This document shows, piece after piece, positions 41,966 through 51,204 of a stretch of 64,000 nt of DNA (position 1 is the stretch's first letter; every line of letters starts with the position of its first letter). The translations under genes were made by a program, and so were the position numbers. A model generated the notes under the pieces. That model was not told where the DNA came from and did not search any database. It worked only from the letters and a program-made list of their open reading frames with translations. The stretch covers positions 62,001 through 126,000 of the forward strand of contig JAXLYX010000006.1 of the NCBI GenBank assembly GCA_046351215.1. Reading direction: 5' to 3'. The stretch comes from JAXLYX01 sp046351215 (GTDB lineage: Bacteria > Myxococcota_A > Polyangia > Polyangiales > Houyiibacteriaceae).

Positions 41966-42418
41966 GTGTTGCGAGGTCGTTACGAGCACGCGGTGGACGA
42001 GAAGGGGCGGACGTCCGTTCCCTCGCGTTTCCGCGACGTGATGACGGCCAACGGGGACACCCACGTCGTGCTCACCACGGGTCTCGAGCCGTGCCTCGTC
42101 GCGTATCCGATGCGCGAGTGGCTCGCCTTCGAGGAGCGCCTCGCGAAGCTGCCGCAGTTCGACGCGAACGTGGCGATGCTGCGGCGCATCTACGTCTCGG
42201 GGGCCGTCGAGTGCGAGCTCGACAAGCACGGACGCATCCTCGTTCCCGCGAACCTCCGCAAGCACGCGAACCTCGGGCGCGAGGCGCTCTGGGCCGGCAT
42301 GGGACGGCACGCGGAGATCTGGGCGGTCGACCGCTTCGACGCGATGCGCGACGCCGCCCTCGAGGACGAGCAGAAGCGCGCCGAGATGGCGAAGCGCCTC
42401 GCGGAGCTCGGGCTATGA
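41966..42418 (+). CDS. mraZ: Transcriptional regulator MraZ
   Basis: This 150-residue protein contains two SpoVT/AbrB-like MraZ half-domains: RGRYEHAVDEKGRTSVPSRF with SRFRDVM, and VECELDKHGRILVPANLRK. The family forms a DNA-binding ring that autoregulates the dcw operon. GTG 41966 was chosen: GGAAGAGGG lies about 7 nt upstream and the conserved LRGRYEH begins directly after. Its stop overlaps rsmH (ATGA). It is the first gene of the 15-gene dcw run. Confidence 0.95.
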   Translation: MLRGRYEHAVDEKGRTSVPSRFRDVMTANGDTHVVLTTGLEPCLVAYPMREWLAFEERLAKLPQFDANVAMLRRIYVSGAVECELDKHGRILVPANLRKHANLGREALWAGMGRHAEIWAVDRFDAMRDAALEDEQKRAEMAKRLAELGL

Positions 42419-43311
42419 CGGGCTTCCACCACGTCACCGTCCTCCTCGACGAGACGGTCGCCTTCCTCGCGCCGCGGAGCGGCGGCGTCTACGTCGACTG
42501 CACGCTCGGGGGAGGCGGCCATGCGGAGCGCATCCTCGAGGCGAGCGCGCCCGACGGCATCCTCGTCGGCATCGACCGTGACCCGCGGGCGCTCGACGCG
42601 GCGCGTACGCGGCTCGCCCCCTTCGGCGATCGCGCCGTGTTCTTCCACGCGGAGTTCGCGGAGGTCCGCGACGTGCTCGTGCGAGCCGGACATCCACGGG
42701 TCGACGGCCTCGTCGCCGACGTCGGTGTGAGCTCGCCCCAGCTCGACGACGCCGAGCGTGGCTTCTCCTTCTCGAAGGAGGGGCCGCTCGACATGCGGAT
42801 GGACACCACGCGCGGCGAGACCGCCCTCGAGCTGATCGGGCGCGTGGACGAGCACGAGCTCGCGGACATCCTCTACGGCCTCGGCGAGGAGCGGAAGTCG
42901 CGCCCCGTCTCCCGCGCGATCAAGCGCGCCCACGACGACGGGCACCTCGCGACCACGGGCGACCTCGCGAAGGTCGTGCACCGCGTGCTCGGCCCGAAGC
43001 GCGGCCGCATCGACCCCGCGACGCGCACGTTCCAGGCACTGCGCATCGCGGTGAACCGCGAGCTCGATCAGCTCGCCTCGCTCGTCGAGGCGATCCCGGG
43101 CCTCCTCGTCCCGGGTGGCGTGGCCGCGATCATCTCGTTCCACTCGCTCGAGGACCGCATCGTCAAGCATGCGTTCCGCGGCCATCCCGAGCTCGAGCCA
43201 CTCACGAAGAAGCCCGTGATCGCAGGTGACGTCGAGTCCGACGCGAATCCGCGGGCCCGCTCCGCGAAGCTCCGCGCCGTCCGGTACGTGCCGGAAGGAG
43301 GCGAGGCATGA
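42415..43311 (+). CDS. rsmH: 16S rRNA (cytosine1402-N4)-methyltransferase
   Basis: This is a 298-residue RsmH (MraW). The SAM motif is VDCTLGGGGHAERIL and GIDRDPRAL follows. DGLVADVGVSSPQLD, RGFSFSKEGPLDMRMD and ISFHSLEDRIVKHAFR are diagnostic. It methylates N4 of C1402 in the ribosomal P site. The start overlaps mraZ by 4 nt and the stop overlaps ftsL by 4 nt. Confidence 0.97.
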   Translation: MTGFHHVTVLLDETVAFLAPRSGGVYVDCTLGGGGHAERILEASAPDGILVGIDRDPRALDAARTRLAPFGDRAVFFHAEFAEVRDVLVRAGHPRVDGLVADVGVSSPQLDDAERGFSFSKEGPLDMRMDTTRGETALELIGRVDEHELADILYGLGEERKSRPVSRAIKRAHDDGHLATTGDLAKVVHRVLGPKRGRIDPATRTFQALRIAVNRELDQLASLVEAIPGLLVPGGVAAIISFHSLEDRIVKHAFRGHPELEPLTKKPVIAGDVESDANPRARSAKLRAVRYVPEGGEA

Positions 43312-43625
43312 GCCGCGGTCGGTTCATCGGTCTCTGGCTCGCCGCCGTCCTCGCGACCGCGACGGCCTTCGTCGTCCACCTCGCGATGCGCTTCGAGAAC
43401 GTGCACCTCGGCTACGAGGTGAACGAGGCGAAGCAGGAGCAGCGCCGTCTCCTCGAGCAGAAGCGGAACCTCGCCATCGAGGCCGCGACGCTCCGGCAGG
43501 CGGCCCGCGTCGAGACCGTCGCGCGCACGGCGCTGCACATGGACGTGCCCGAGCCGTCGCGCATCGTCCCGCTCGGTCGTGCCTCGGCCGGCTCCCAGGC
43601 CCGCACCGCGGGGAGGGTCCGATGA
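43308..43625 (+). CDS. ftsL: Cell division protein FtsL
   Basis: This is a 105-residue bitopic protein. A short cytoplasmic N-terminus leads to a membrane helix at about 8-27 (LWLAAVLATATAFVVHLAM). A periplasmic coiled coil follows at about 36-66 (EVNEAKQEQRRLLEQKRNLA) and then VARTALHMDVPEPSRIVPL, the usual FtsL C-terminal pattern. FtsL links FtsB/FtsQ to FtsW-FtsI. The assignment rests on topology, size and position between rsmH and ftsI, as FtsL sequences diverge. Confidence 0.88.
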   Translation: MSRGRFIGLWLAAVLATATAFVVHLAMRFENVHLGYEVNEAKQEQRRLLEQKRNLAIEAATLRQAARVETVARTALHMDVPEPSRIVPLGRASAGSQARTAGRVR

Positions 43626-45787
43626 GGAACCTCGAGCCCGCCCAGCAGAAGTGGACGCGGCGTCGCCTCGGTGTGCTCGCGAGCCTGCTCTTCCTCTTCG
43701 CCTTCGGCGTGACGAAGCGCGCCTACGACCTCCAGGTCCGCGGCGCCGCCGTCCTCCGCCGCGAGGCCGAGGCCCAGTACCGGAACACGATCCGTCTCTC
43801 GCCGATGCGCGGGACCATCTACGACCGCGACGGAGCCGAGCTCGCCGTCAGCGTGCAGGTCGACAGCGTCTTCGCGAATCCGCGCGACGTGCAGCGCGGT
43901 GGGCGCTCGCCCGCCGAGGTCGCCCGTCTGCTCGCGACCGCGATCCCCGGCGTCGACGTCGGGCGCATCGAGGCGCGCCTCGCGAGCAGCAAGCGCTTCG
44001 TCTGGATCGCGCGTCGCGTCACGCCGGCCCAGGCCGCGCGGGTCCGCGATCTCCGCCTCGACGGCGTCGCGCTCACCAAGGAAGCCCGGCGCTACTACCC
44101 GAACCGCGAGCTCGCCGCGCACGTCCTCGGCTTCGCCAACGTCGACGGCGTCGGCATCGAGGGGCTCGAGCTCTCCTTCGAGGAGCGTCTCCGCGGCTCG
44201 AACCGGGTCGTGCCCGCGATCACCGATCGCCGCGGTCGCGTGGTCTTCTCCGAGCAGCTCTTCGACGACAGCGGCAACCAGGGCGACGACCTCTACCTGA
44301 CGATCGACAAGACGATCCAGGCGGTCGCCGAGCACGAGCTCGCCATGGCCGTGCAGACCTTCGAGGCGCGCGCCGCGAGCCTCGTGGCGCTCGACCCGCG
44401 CACGGGCGAGATCCTGGCGCTGGTCAGCTATCCGACGTTCAACCCGAACGATCCGGGGCGCGTCGATCCGGCGCTCGCCGACCGCAACCCGCGCCTCAAC
44501 CGAGCCCTCGTCGAGCGCTTCGAGCCGGGCTCGACCGTGAAGCCGTTCACCATCGCGGCCGCGCTCGACGTCGGGACGATCCGCCCCGAGCAGCTCGTCG
44601 ACTGCCAGAACGGCGCGATGCAGGTGGCCGAGTACGTGATCCACGACTCGCACCCCTACCAGCTCCTCACTCCCGCCCAGGTCCTCGCGTTCTCGAGCAA
44701 CATCGGCACGGCCAAGATCGCGTCGACCCTCGGTCGCGCCGGCCTCTTCCGCGCGTTCCGCCGCTTCGGCTTCGGTCAGGACACGGGCGTTCCGCTCCCG
44801 GGCGAGACGGCCGGCATCCTCCGCCACTACCGCCGCTGGTACGAGATGGACGCGGCGACGATCTCCTTCGGTCAGGGCATGAGCGCCACGACGCTCCAGC
44901 TCGCGACCGCCATGGGGGCGGTGGCGAACGAGGGCAAGCTGATGCAGCCGATCCTCGTGCGCCGCATCGTCGGTCCCGACGGGGAGACCGTCGAGCAGGC
45001 GCTGCCGACCGTGCGTCGCCAGGTCGTGCGCGCCGACACCGCGCGGCTCGTCGCCGACATGCTCACGGCCGTCACGGGCCCTGGCGGCACGGGCGAGGAG
45101 GCCGCGATCGACGGCTACCTCGTCGCGGGCAAGACCGGCACCGCCCAGAAGGCGAACTACGTCGGCGGCGGCTACGCCGAGGACCGCTGGATCTCCTCCT
45201 TCGTCGGCTTCGTGCCGGCGCGCAACCCACGCCTCGTCATCGCCGTCGTCGTCGACGAGCCGATGATCGCCCACTACGGCGGCGAGGTCGCCGGGCCCGT
45301 GTTCCGCCGCGTCGGAGAGGCCGCGCTCCGCCACCTCGGCGTGCCGGCGAGCGGCGGGGGCCAGGCCCTGGCGGACCATCAGCGCCGCGAGCGCGAGCGG
45401 GAGCGCGAGGTGCGGAGGATGCAGCGCGAGGCGCGCCGCGTCGCGCGCGCGGCCGGGAACCCGACCTCCGAGGCTCCGCCGCAGGTGATCACGCCGACGG
45501 GCGAGGCCGAGCACGAGGTCCGCGTCCCGAACCTCGTCGGACGCACGGCGCGCGCCGCGGTGGTCGGGCTCGTCCGCGTCGACCTGGTCCCGGAGCTCGA
45601 GGGCTCGGGCGTCGTGGTCGGCCAGGAGCCCCCTCCGTTCGCCATCGTTCCCTCGGGCACGCGCGTGCGCGTCCTCCTGCGGCGTCCGGACCTCCCTCCG
45701 CCGGTGCAGGCGAACGACACGCTCGCCGCGGATCGCAGCGCGCCCCTCGCCGTGAACTCGACGACGCGCACGGAGGTGCGGCGATGA
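43622..45787 (+). CDS. ftsI: Division transpeptidase (penicillin-binding protein 3) with PASTA domain
   Basis: This is a 721-residue class B PBP. A membrane anchor lies at about 15-33. The dimerisation/pedestal domain contains RGTIYDRDGAELAVS. The transpeptidase has S304 in GSTVKPF, SSN at 358-360 and KTG at 504-506. After it come a highly charged Arg/Glu segment (about 585-610) and one PASTA domain at about 630-690 (VRVPNLVGRTARAAVVGL). PASTA tails are typical of Gram-positive and deltaproteobacterial FtsI/SpoVD and absent from E. coli FtsI. It crosslinks septal peptidoglycan with FtsW. It overlaps ftsL and murE by 4 nt. Confidence 0.96.
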   Translation: MRNLEPAQQKWTRRRLGVLASLLFLFAFGVTKRAYDLQVRGAAVLRREAEAQYRNTIRLSPMRGTIYDRDGAELAVSVQVDSVFANPRDVQRGGRSPAEVARLLATAIPGVDVGRIEARLASSKRFVWIARRVTPAQAARVRDLRLDGVALTKEARRYYPNRELAAHVLGFANVDGVGIEGLELSFEERLRGSNRVVPAITDRRGRVVFSEQLFDDSGNQGDDLYLTIDKTIQAVAEHELAMAVQTFEARAASLVALDPRTGEILALVSYPTFNPNDPGRVDPALADRNPRLNRALVERFEPGSTVKPFTIAAALDVGTIRPEQLVDCQNGAMQVAEYVIHDSHPYQLLTPAQVLAFSSNIGTAKIASTLGRAGLFRAFRRFGFGQDTGVPLPGETAGILRHYRRWYEMDAATISFGQGMSATTLQLATAMGAVANEGKLMQPILVRRIVGPDGETVEQALPTVRRQVVRADTARLVADMLTAVTGPGGTGEEAAIDGYLVAGKTGTAQKANYVGGGYAEDRWISSFVGFVPARNPRLVIAVVVDEPMIAHYGGEVAGPVFRRVGEAALRHLGVPASGGGQALADHQRREREREREVRRMQREARRVARAAGNPTSEAPPQVITPTGEAEHEVRVPNLVGRTARAAVVGLVRVDLVPELEGSGVVVGQEPPPFAIVPSGTRVRVLLRRPDLPPPVQANDTLAADRSAPLAVNSTTRTEVRR

Positions 45788-47298
45788 TGCCCGGTCTCTC
45801 GCTCTCCGAGCTCGTCGCGCGCGGGGTGCCCGCCCGGATCGCGGGCGACGCCTCCACCGTGGTGTCGGGCGTCACGCGCGACTCGCGCACGGTGAAGCCC
45901 GGGGATCTCTTCGCGGCCCTCCCCGGCGCGAAGGCCGACGGGCTGACGTTCGTCGCCGAGGCGAAGGAGCGCGGCGCGGTCGCGGTCCTCGCGGCGCGTG
46001 CCTTCGACGGCGGTCTCCCGACCCTCCTCGCCGACGACCCCGGTCTCGCGCTCTCGATCGCCGCGGAGCGCCTCTACGGCGATCCGACCGCGTCGCTCGC
46101 GGTCGTGGGCATCACGGGCACCAACGGCAAGACCACGAGCACGCGGCTCGTCGAGTCGATCCTGAAGGGCACCGGCGCCCGCCCCGCGATCCTGGGCACG
46201 GGCTATTTCCGCGCGCCGGGCATCGACGAGGCCACCGCCTTCACCACGCCGTTCGGCGACGACCTCTCCCGCTGCGCGCGCCGTGCCGTCGAGGCCGGGG
46301 CGACGCACCTGGTGATGGAGGTCTCGAGCCACGGCCTCGACCAGCACCGCGTCGACGCCGTCCGCTTCGCGGTCGCCGGCTTCACGAACCTCACCCAGGA
46401 TCACCTCGACTACCACGGCACGATGGAGGCCTACGGCGCCGCGAAGGCGCGCCTCTTCACCGAGCTCGCGCCGGCGACGAGCGTCCTCAACGTCGACGAC
46501 GCCTTCGGCCAGGCCCTCGCGAGCCGCGCCCGGGGCCGCGTGATCCGCTGCTCGAAGCGTCCCGACGCGGACGCCGAGATCCGAGTGCTCGCCTGGACGA
46601 TGGACCGCGAGGGCATCCGCGCCACGGTCGAGACGCCGGCCGGTCGTGCCGAGCTCGAGAGCCCGCTCGTCGGCACGCACAACCTCGAGAACCTGCTCGT
46701 CGCGCTCGGCGTGGCGGTCGGGCTCGGGCTCCCGCTCGACGGCGTCGTCCACGCCCTCCGCACGGCGCGCGGCGCCGAGGGGCGCCTCGAGCGCGTGGAG
46801 GACCCGCGCGGCGTCGCCGTGCTCGTCGACTACGCCCACACGCCCGACGCCCTCGCGCGCGTGCTCGCGGCGCTCCGCCCGCTGACGAAGGGACGGCTCT
46901 TCGTCGTCTTCGGTTGCGGTGGAGACCGCGATCGCACGAAGCGCCCGAAGATGGGCCGCGCCGCGGCCGAGGCAGCCGACGTCCTCGTGATCACGAGCGA
47001 CAATCCGCGCACCGAGGTCCCTTCGGCCATCCTGGCCGAGATCGAGCCCGGGGTCCGCGAGGGCTCCTGCCCGATGGTCGCCGAGGGCGAGCTCGGCGAG
47101 GCGAAGCGGGGCTACGTCGTGGTCGAGGACCGCGCCCGCGCGATCGAGCTCGCGCTCCTCGCCGCACGCGAGGGCGACACCGTGCTCCTCGCGGGCAAGG
47201 GACACGAGGACTACCAGATCGTCGGCACGGTGAAGCGTCCGTTCGACGACCGCGTCGAGGCGCGAAAGGTCATCGAGCGCCTCGGGGGGAAGAGCTGA
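45784..47298 (+). CDS. murE: UDP-MurNAc-L-Ala-D-Glu:meso-diaminopimelate ligase
   Basis: This 504-residue Mur ligase has the ATP motif ITGTNGKTTST, the carbamylated-lysine region (NLTQDHLDYHGTMEAYG) and the signature DNPR at 406-409 (SDNPRTE). DNPR marks meso-diaminopimelate rather than lysine specificity, consistent with a Gram-negative wall. It adds the third residue of the stem peptide in the cytoplasm. The ATG at 45784 overlaps the ftsI stop, and the stop overlaps murF (TGATG). Confidence 0.96.
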   Translation: MMPGLSLSELVARGVPARIAGDASTVVSGVTRDSRTVKPGDLFAALPGAKADGLTFVAEAKERGAVAVLAARAFDGGLPTLLADDPGLALSIAAERLYGDPTASLAVVGITGTNGKTTSTRLVESILKGTGARPAILGTGYFRAPGIDEATAFTTPFGDDLSRCARRAVEAGATHLVMEVSSHGLDQHRVDAVRFAVAGFTNLTQDHLDYHGTMEAYGAAKARLFTELAPATSVLNVDDAFGQALASRARGRVIRCSKRPDADAEIRVLAWTMDREGIRATVETPAGRAELESPLVGTHNLENLLVALGVAVGLGLPLDGVVHALRTARGAEGRLERVEDPRGVAVLVDYAHTPDALARVLAALRPLTKGRLFVVFGCGGDRDRTKRPKMGRAAAEAADVLVITSDNPRTEVPSAILAEIEPGVREGSCPMVAEGELGEAKRGYVVVEDRARAIELALLAAREGDTVLLAGKGHEDYQIVGTVKRPFDDRVEARKVIERLGGKS

Positions 47299-48716
47299 TG
47301 GCGACGCCGATTCCCGAGAACCGTGCCGTCTTCACGCTGGAGGAGCTCGTCCGGGCGACCCGTGGCCACCTCCGCGGCGGCGATGTCCGCGTGCAGGGCG
47401 TGGTCACCGACTCCCGCGCCGTGCGTCCGGGCTCGCTCTTCGTGGCGCTCCGAGGCGAACGTCACGACGCCCACCGCTTCCTGCCCGAGGTGGCGAAGGC
47501 CGGGGCGGCCGCCGTCGTCGTGCATCGAGGCGCCGAGCTGCCCGCGGGGATCGCGGCGATCGAGGTCGACGACACCCTCGAGGCGCTCGGGGCGATCGCG
47601 CGTCACCACCGCGACCGCTGGGGACGGAAGGTCGTCGCGATCACCGGCTCGGCCGGCAAGACCACGACGAAGGAGCTGACGCGCGCCGCCCTCGAAGGCA
47701 CGGGCGCGCGCGTGCTCGCGACGACGGGGAACCTGAACAACCGCATCGGCGTGCCGATGACGATCCTCGGTCTCGGCGACGAGCACGAGATCGCCGTGAT
47801 CGAGATGGGCACGAGCGAGCGTGGCGAGATCGAGAAGCTCGGCGCGATCGGTCGCCCGGACGTCTCGGTCGTCACGCTGGTCTCGGCCGCGCACACCGAG
47901 GGCATCGGCACCGTCGAGGACGTGGCCCACGAGAAGGGCGCCCTCTTCCGGGCCCTGCACCGGCAGGGGATCGCGGTCGCGAACGCCGACGACCCGCGCG
48001 TCCGCGCCCAGTCCGAGTCGGTCTCCGTGAGGGATCGGCTGCTCTACGGCCGGTCGTCGGATGCCCACGTGCGCGTCGTCGACGTCGAGTCGACCGACAC
48101 GGGGCTGCTCGCGCGCATCCACGTCGAGGGCCTCGGCCGTCCCTTCGACGTCGTCCTCCGCATCCCGGGCGAGGTCGCGGCCCAGAACGCCGCGGCCGCG
48201 CTCTCGGTCGCGCACGCGCTCGGCCTCGACGTCGAGGCCGCATCCCGCGGGCTCGCGAGCGTCGAGCCGGGAGCCGGGCGCATGCGCCCCGTGGCCGGAC
48301 CGCGCGGCTCGCTCGTCCTCGACGACACGTACAACGCGAATCCGCGCTCCATGGAAGCGGCCATCCGGGCCGGCCGGGACCTCGCGGACCGCCGGGGAGG
48401 GCGCCTCCTGCTCGCCCTCGGCGACATGAAGGAGCTCGGCCACCTCGAAGAGGAGGCCCACGGCGCCGTCGGCGAGCTCGTCGCCGAGTGCCGGGCCTCG
48501 TTCTTCGTCGGCGTCGGCCACGCGATGCAGACGGCCGTCGAGGTCGCGGCGCGCGCCGGGGTCTCTTCCGCGCTCGCCGACGATGCCGAGGACGCCGTGC
48601 CCGTCCTCCGCGAGGGTCTCGAACGAGGAGACGTGCTGGTCGTGAAGGGATCCCGCTCGATGCGCATGGAACGGATCGTCGCCTCCCTCGAGGCGCACGG
48701 AGGGGAGAGGCCGTGA
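47298..48716 (+). CDS. murF: UDP-MurNAc-tripeptide:D-Ala-D-Ala ligase
   Basis: This is a 472-residue Mur ligase. The N-terminal MurF domain has VVTDSRAVRPGSLFVALRG, the ATP loop is AITGSAGKTTTKE, then TTGNLNNRIGVPMTIL and the C-terminal DDTYNANPRSMEAAI. It attaches D-Ala-D-Ala to complete the pentapeptide. ddl, which makes D-Ala-D-Ala, is not in this cluster. The start shares the murE stop (TGATG); the stop overlaps the GTG of mraY. Confidence 0.96.
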   Translation: MATPIPENRAVFTLEELVRATRGHLRGGDVRVQGVVTDSRAVRPGSLFVALRGERHDAHRFLPEVAKAGAAAVVVHRGAELPAGIAAIEVDDTLEALGAIARHHRDRWGRKVVAITGSAGKTTTKELTRAALEGTGARVLATTGNLNNRIGVPMTILGLGDEHEIAVIEMGTSERGEIEKLGAIGRPDVSVVTLVSAAHTEGIGTVEDVAHEKGALFRALHRQGIAVANADDPRVRAQSESVSVRDRLLYGRSSDAHVRVVDVESTDTGLLARIHVEGLGRPFDVVLRIPGEVAAQNAAAALSVAHALGLDVEAASRGLASVEPGAGRMRPVAGPRGSLVLDDTYNANPRSMEAAIRAGRDLADRRGGRLLLALGDMKELGHLEEEAHGAVGELVAECRASFFVGVGHAMQTAVEVAARAGVSSALADDAEDAVPVLREGLERGDVLVVKGSRSMRMERIVASLEAHGGERP

Positions 48717-49840
48717 TCTACTGGCTGCTCTATCCGCTCCACGTGAACGACCACCTGTCGTTCCTCAACGTGCTCCGGTACGTGCCGTTCCGCGTGCTCT
48801 GCGCGACGCTCACGGCGCTCTTCCTCACGTTCGGGCTCTACCCCTGGTTCATCCGCCGTCTGCAGTCGAAGCAGATCGGCCAGGTCGTCCGCAAGGAAGG
48901 CCCGGAGTCCCACTTCTCGAAGGCCGGCACGCCGACCATGGGCGGCGCGCTGATGCTCTTCGCGCTCGTGCTCTCGACGGTGCTCTGGGCCGATCCGCAG
49001 AACGCGATGGTCTGGGTCGTGACGTCCGTGACGGCCGCCTACGGCCTCGTCGGCTACATCGACGACTCGCTGAAGATCCGCAAGAAGCACAGCGGCGGCC
49101 TCGCCGGGCGCTACAAGCTCCTCTTCCAGTTCGGCGTCGCCTTCGCCCTCTGCGGCTTCCTCTTCTACGGCCACGAGGGCCTGCCGGCGGACTGGCTCCG
49201 CGTGCGCGACCACCTCGCCGTGCCCTTCCTGAACTTCCAGCGGCACCCGATCGTGCTGCCGCCGTGGCTCTACGTGATCTTCGCCGCGTTCGTGATGGTC
49301 GGCACCTCGAACGCCGTGAACCTCACGGACGGTCTCGACGGCCTCGCGACGGGCCCGGTGATGATCAACGCGGGCACCTACGCGATCCTCGCCTACCTCG
49401 GCGGCGTCACGATCTTCGGTCGCTCGGTCGCCGGCTACCTCGGCATCCCGCACATCGAGACCGCGCAGGAGCTCAGCATCTACTGCGCCTCGGTCATCGG
49501 GGTCGGCTTCGGCTTCCTCTGGTACAACACCTATCCCGCTCAGGTCTTCATGGGCGACGTCGGCTCCCTCGCCCTCGGCGGCGGGCTCGGGGCCCTCGCG
49601 GTCGTCACGAAGAACGAGCTCCTCTCGGTCCTCCTCGGCGGCATCTTCGTCGTCGAGGCCGTGAGCGTCATCGTCCAGGTGGGCTCGTTCAAGCTCACCG
49701 GGAAGCGCGTCTTCCTCATGGCCCCGATCCACCACCACTTCGAGAAGAAGGGGTGGCCGGAGCCGAAGGTGATCGTCCGCTTCTGGATCATCTCGATCAT
49801 GTTGGCCGTGGCGAGCCTCGCCACGCTGAAGCTGCGGTGA
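48713..49840 (+). CDS. mraY: Phospho-N-acetylmuramoyl-pentapeptide transferase
   Basis: This is a 375-residue polytopic membrane enzyme that makes lipid I from UDP-MurNAc-pentapeptide and undecaprenyl phosphate. Conserved pieces are KAGTPTMGGAL, GYIDDSLKIRKKHSGGL (catalytic aspartates), NAVNLTDGLDGLATGP, FMGDVGSLALGG and the histidine loop APIHHHFEKKGWPE. The GTG start at 48713 overlaps the murF stop (GTGA) with GGGAGAGG just upstream. Confidence 0.97.
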   Translation: MIYWLLYPLHVNDHLSFLNVLRYVPFRVLCATLTALFLTFGLYPWFIRRLQSKQIGQVVRKEGPESHFSKAGTPTMGGALMLFALVLSTVLWADPQNAMVWVVTSVTAAYGLVGYIDDSLKIRKKHSGGLAGRYKLLFQFGVAFALCGFLFYGHEGLPADWLRVRDHLAVPFLNFQRHPIVLPPWLYVIFAAFVMVGTSNAVNLTDGLDGLATGPVMINAGTYAILAYLGGVTIFGRSVAGYLGIPHIETAQELSIYCASVIGVGFGFLWYNTYPAQVFMGDVGSLALGGGLGALAVVTKNELLSVLLGGIFVVEAVSVIVQVGSFKLTGKRVFLMAPIHHHFEKKGWPEPKVIVRFWIISIMLAVASLATLKLR

Positions 49841-49845
49841 AGTCG

Positions 49846-51204
49846 ATGGAGCTCTCCGGAAAGACGGTGCTGATCGTGGGGCTCGGGGCGAGCGGTCTCG
49901 CCGCCGCTCGCTTCGCGCACGCCCGTGGCGCGAAGGTCGTCCTCAACGACAAGGCGCCGGCCGAGAAGCTCCCGAAGGCCGTCGCGCTCGCCGCCGAGAC
50001 GGGCGCCGAGCTCCTCCTCGGAGACCATCCGGCCGATCGTTTCACCTCCGCCGATCTGATCGTCGTCTCGCCCGGCGTCCCGAGGCTCGCGGCGCTCGTC
50101 GCGGCCGAGGAGGCGGGGGTCGAGATCGTCGGAGAGATCTCGCTCGCCGCCCGCTTCCTCCCCGGCAAGCTCGTCGGCATCACCGGCACGAACGGCAAGA
50201 GCACGGTCACGACGCTCGTCGGCGAGATGGTGGCGAAGGCCGGCAGGAAGAGCTTCACGGGGGGCAACCTCGGCACGCCGATGATCGAGGCCGTCGGCAC
50301 GCCGGCCGCCGACGCCGACGGAATCGTGGTCGCCGAGCTGTCGAGCTTCCAGCTCGAGACTGCCGCCGACGTGCGCTGCCACGTCGCGGTCCTGCTCAAC
50401 GTCACCGACGACCACCTCGACCGCTACGACTCCTTCGGCGACTACGCGGCGGCGAAGGCGAAGATCTTCCACGCCCAGAGGAAGGGCGACGTCGCGATCG
50501 TCCCGGACGGCGACGAGCTCTGCCTCTCGCTCGCGCGTGTCACGGCCGGCGAGGTGCTCACCTTCGGCGGCGAGAAGGGCGTCGTCCGCGAGAAGAACGG
50601 CCGCATCGTCGACGCGCGCGGCGGCCTCGACCTCCCTGTCTCCGAGCTCGGCATCCAGGGCGGGCACAACGTGCTCAACGCCTGTGCGGCCGCCCTCGCG
50701 GCCCGCGCCGCCGGCGTGCCGACCGACGTCATCGCGGAGGTCCTCCGCACGTTCAAGGGCCTCAAGCACCGGATGGTGCTCGTGCGGACGCTCGACGGGA
50801 TCCGCTACTTCGACGACTCGAAGGCCACGAACGTCGGTGCGACCGTCGCCGCGCTGGACGGCTTCGCCTCGGCTCCCGGCAAGGTCGTGCTCGTCGCCGG
50901 CGGGGTCGACAAGGGCGGAAGCTACGCCCCCGTCCGCGAGCGGATGGAGCGGCTCGGGCGCGCCGTCGTGCTGATCGGCGCCGCGGCCCCCCTCATCCGG
51001 AACGCCTTCGAAGGCAGCCCGCTCCCGCTCGTCGACGCGACGACGATGGAGGACGCGGTCGCGAAGTGCCGCGCGCTCGCGAAGCCGGGAGACGTCGTCC
51101 TGCTCGCCCCGGCCTGCGCGAGCTTCGACATGTTCACGAGCTACGCGCACCGCGGCGACGTCTTCACCGAGGCCGTCCGCGCGCTCGGGGAGGGCGGACG
51201 ATGA
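49846..51204 (+). CDS. murD: UDP-MurNAc-L-alanine:D-glutamate ligase
   Basis: This is a 452-residue Mur ligase. The N-terminal Rossmann part starts TVLIVGLGASGLAAARFAH, the ATP loop is GITGTNGKSTVTTLVGE, then VVAELSSFQLET, LNVTDDHLDRYDSF and FDDSKATNVGATVAAL. It adds D-Glu to UDP-MurNAc-Ala. ATG 49846 was chosen for its GGTGAAG Shine-Dalgarno; GTG 49837, overlapping the mraY stop, is an alternative three codons longer. Confidence 0.96.
   Translation: MELSGKTVLIVGLGASGLAAARFAHARGAKVVLNDKAPAEKLPKAVALAAETGAELLLGDHPADRFTSADLIVVSPGVPRLAALVAAEEAGVEIVGEISLAARFLPGKLVGITGTNGKSTVTTLVGEMVAKAGRKSFTGGNLGTPMIEAVGTPAADADGIVVAELSSFQLETAADVRCHVAVLLNVTDDHLDRYDSFGDYAAAKAKIFHAQRKGDVAIVPDGDELCLSLARVTAGEVLTFGGEKGVVREKNGRIVDARGGLDLPVSELGIQGGHNVLNACAAALAARAAGVPTDVIAEVLRTFKGLKHRMVLVRTLDGIRYFDDSKATNVGATVAALDGFASAPGKVVLVAGGVDKGGSYAPVRERMERLGRAVVLIGAAAPLIRNAFEGSPLPLVDATTMEDAVAKCRALAKPGDVVLLAPACASFDMFTSYAHRGDVFTEAVRALGEGGR

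Noticed and set aside
43579..47298. A 1239-residue fusion ending in MurE
   Set aside because: The N-terminal part is an Arg/Pro-rich shadow of ftsI; murE starts at 45784 in an ATGA overlap.
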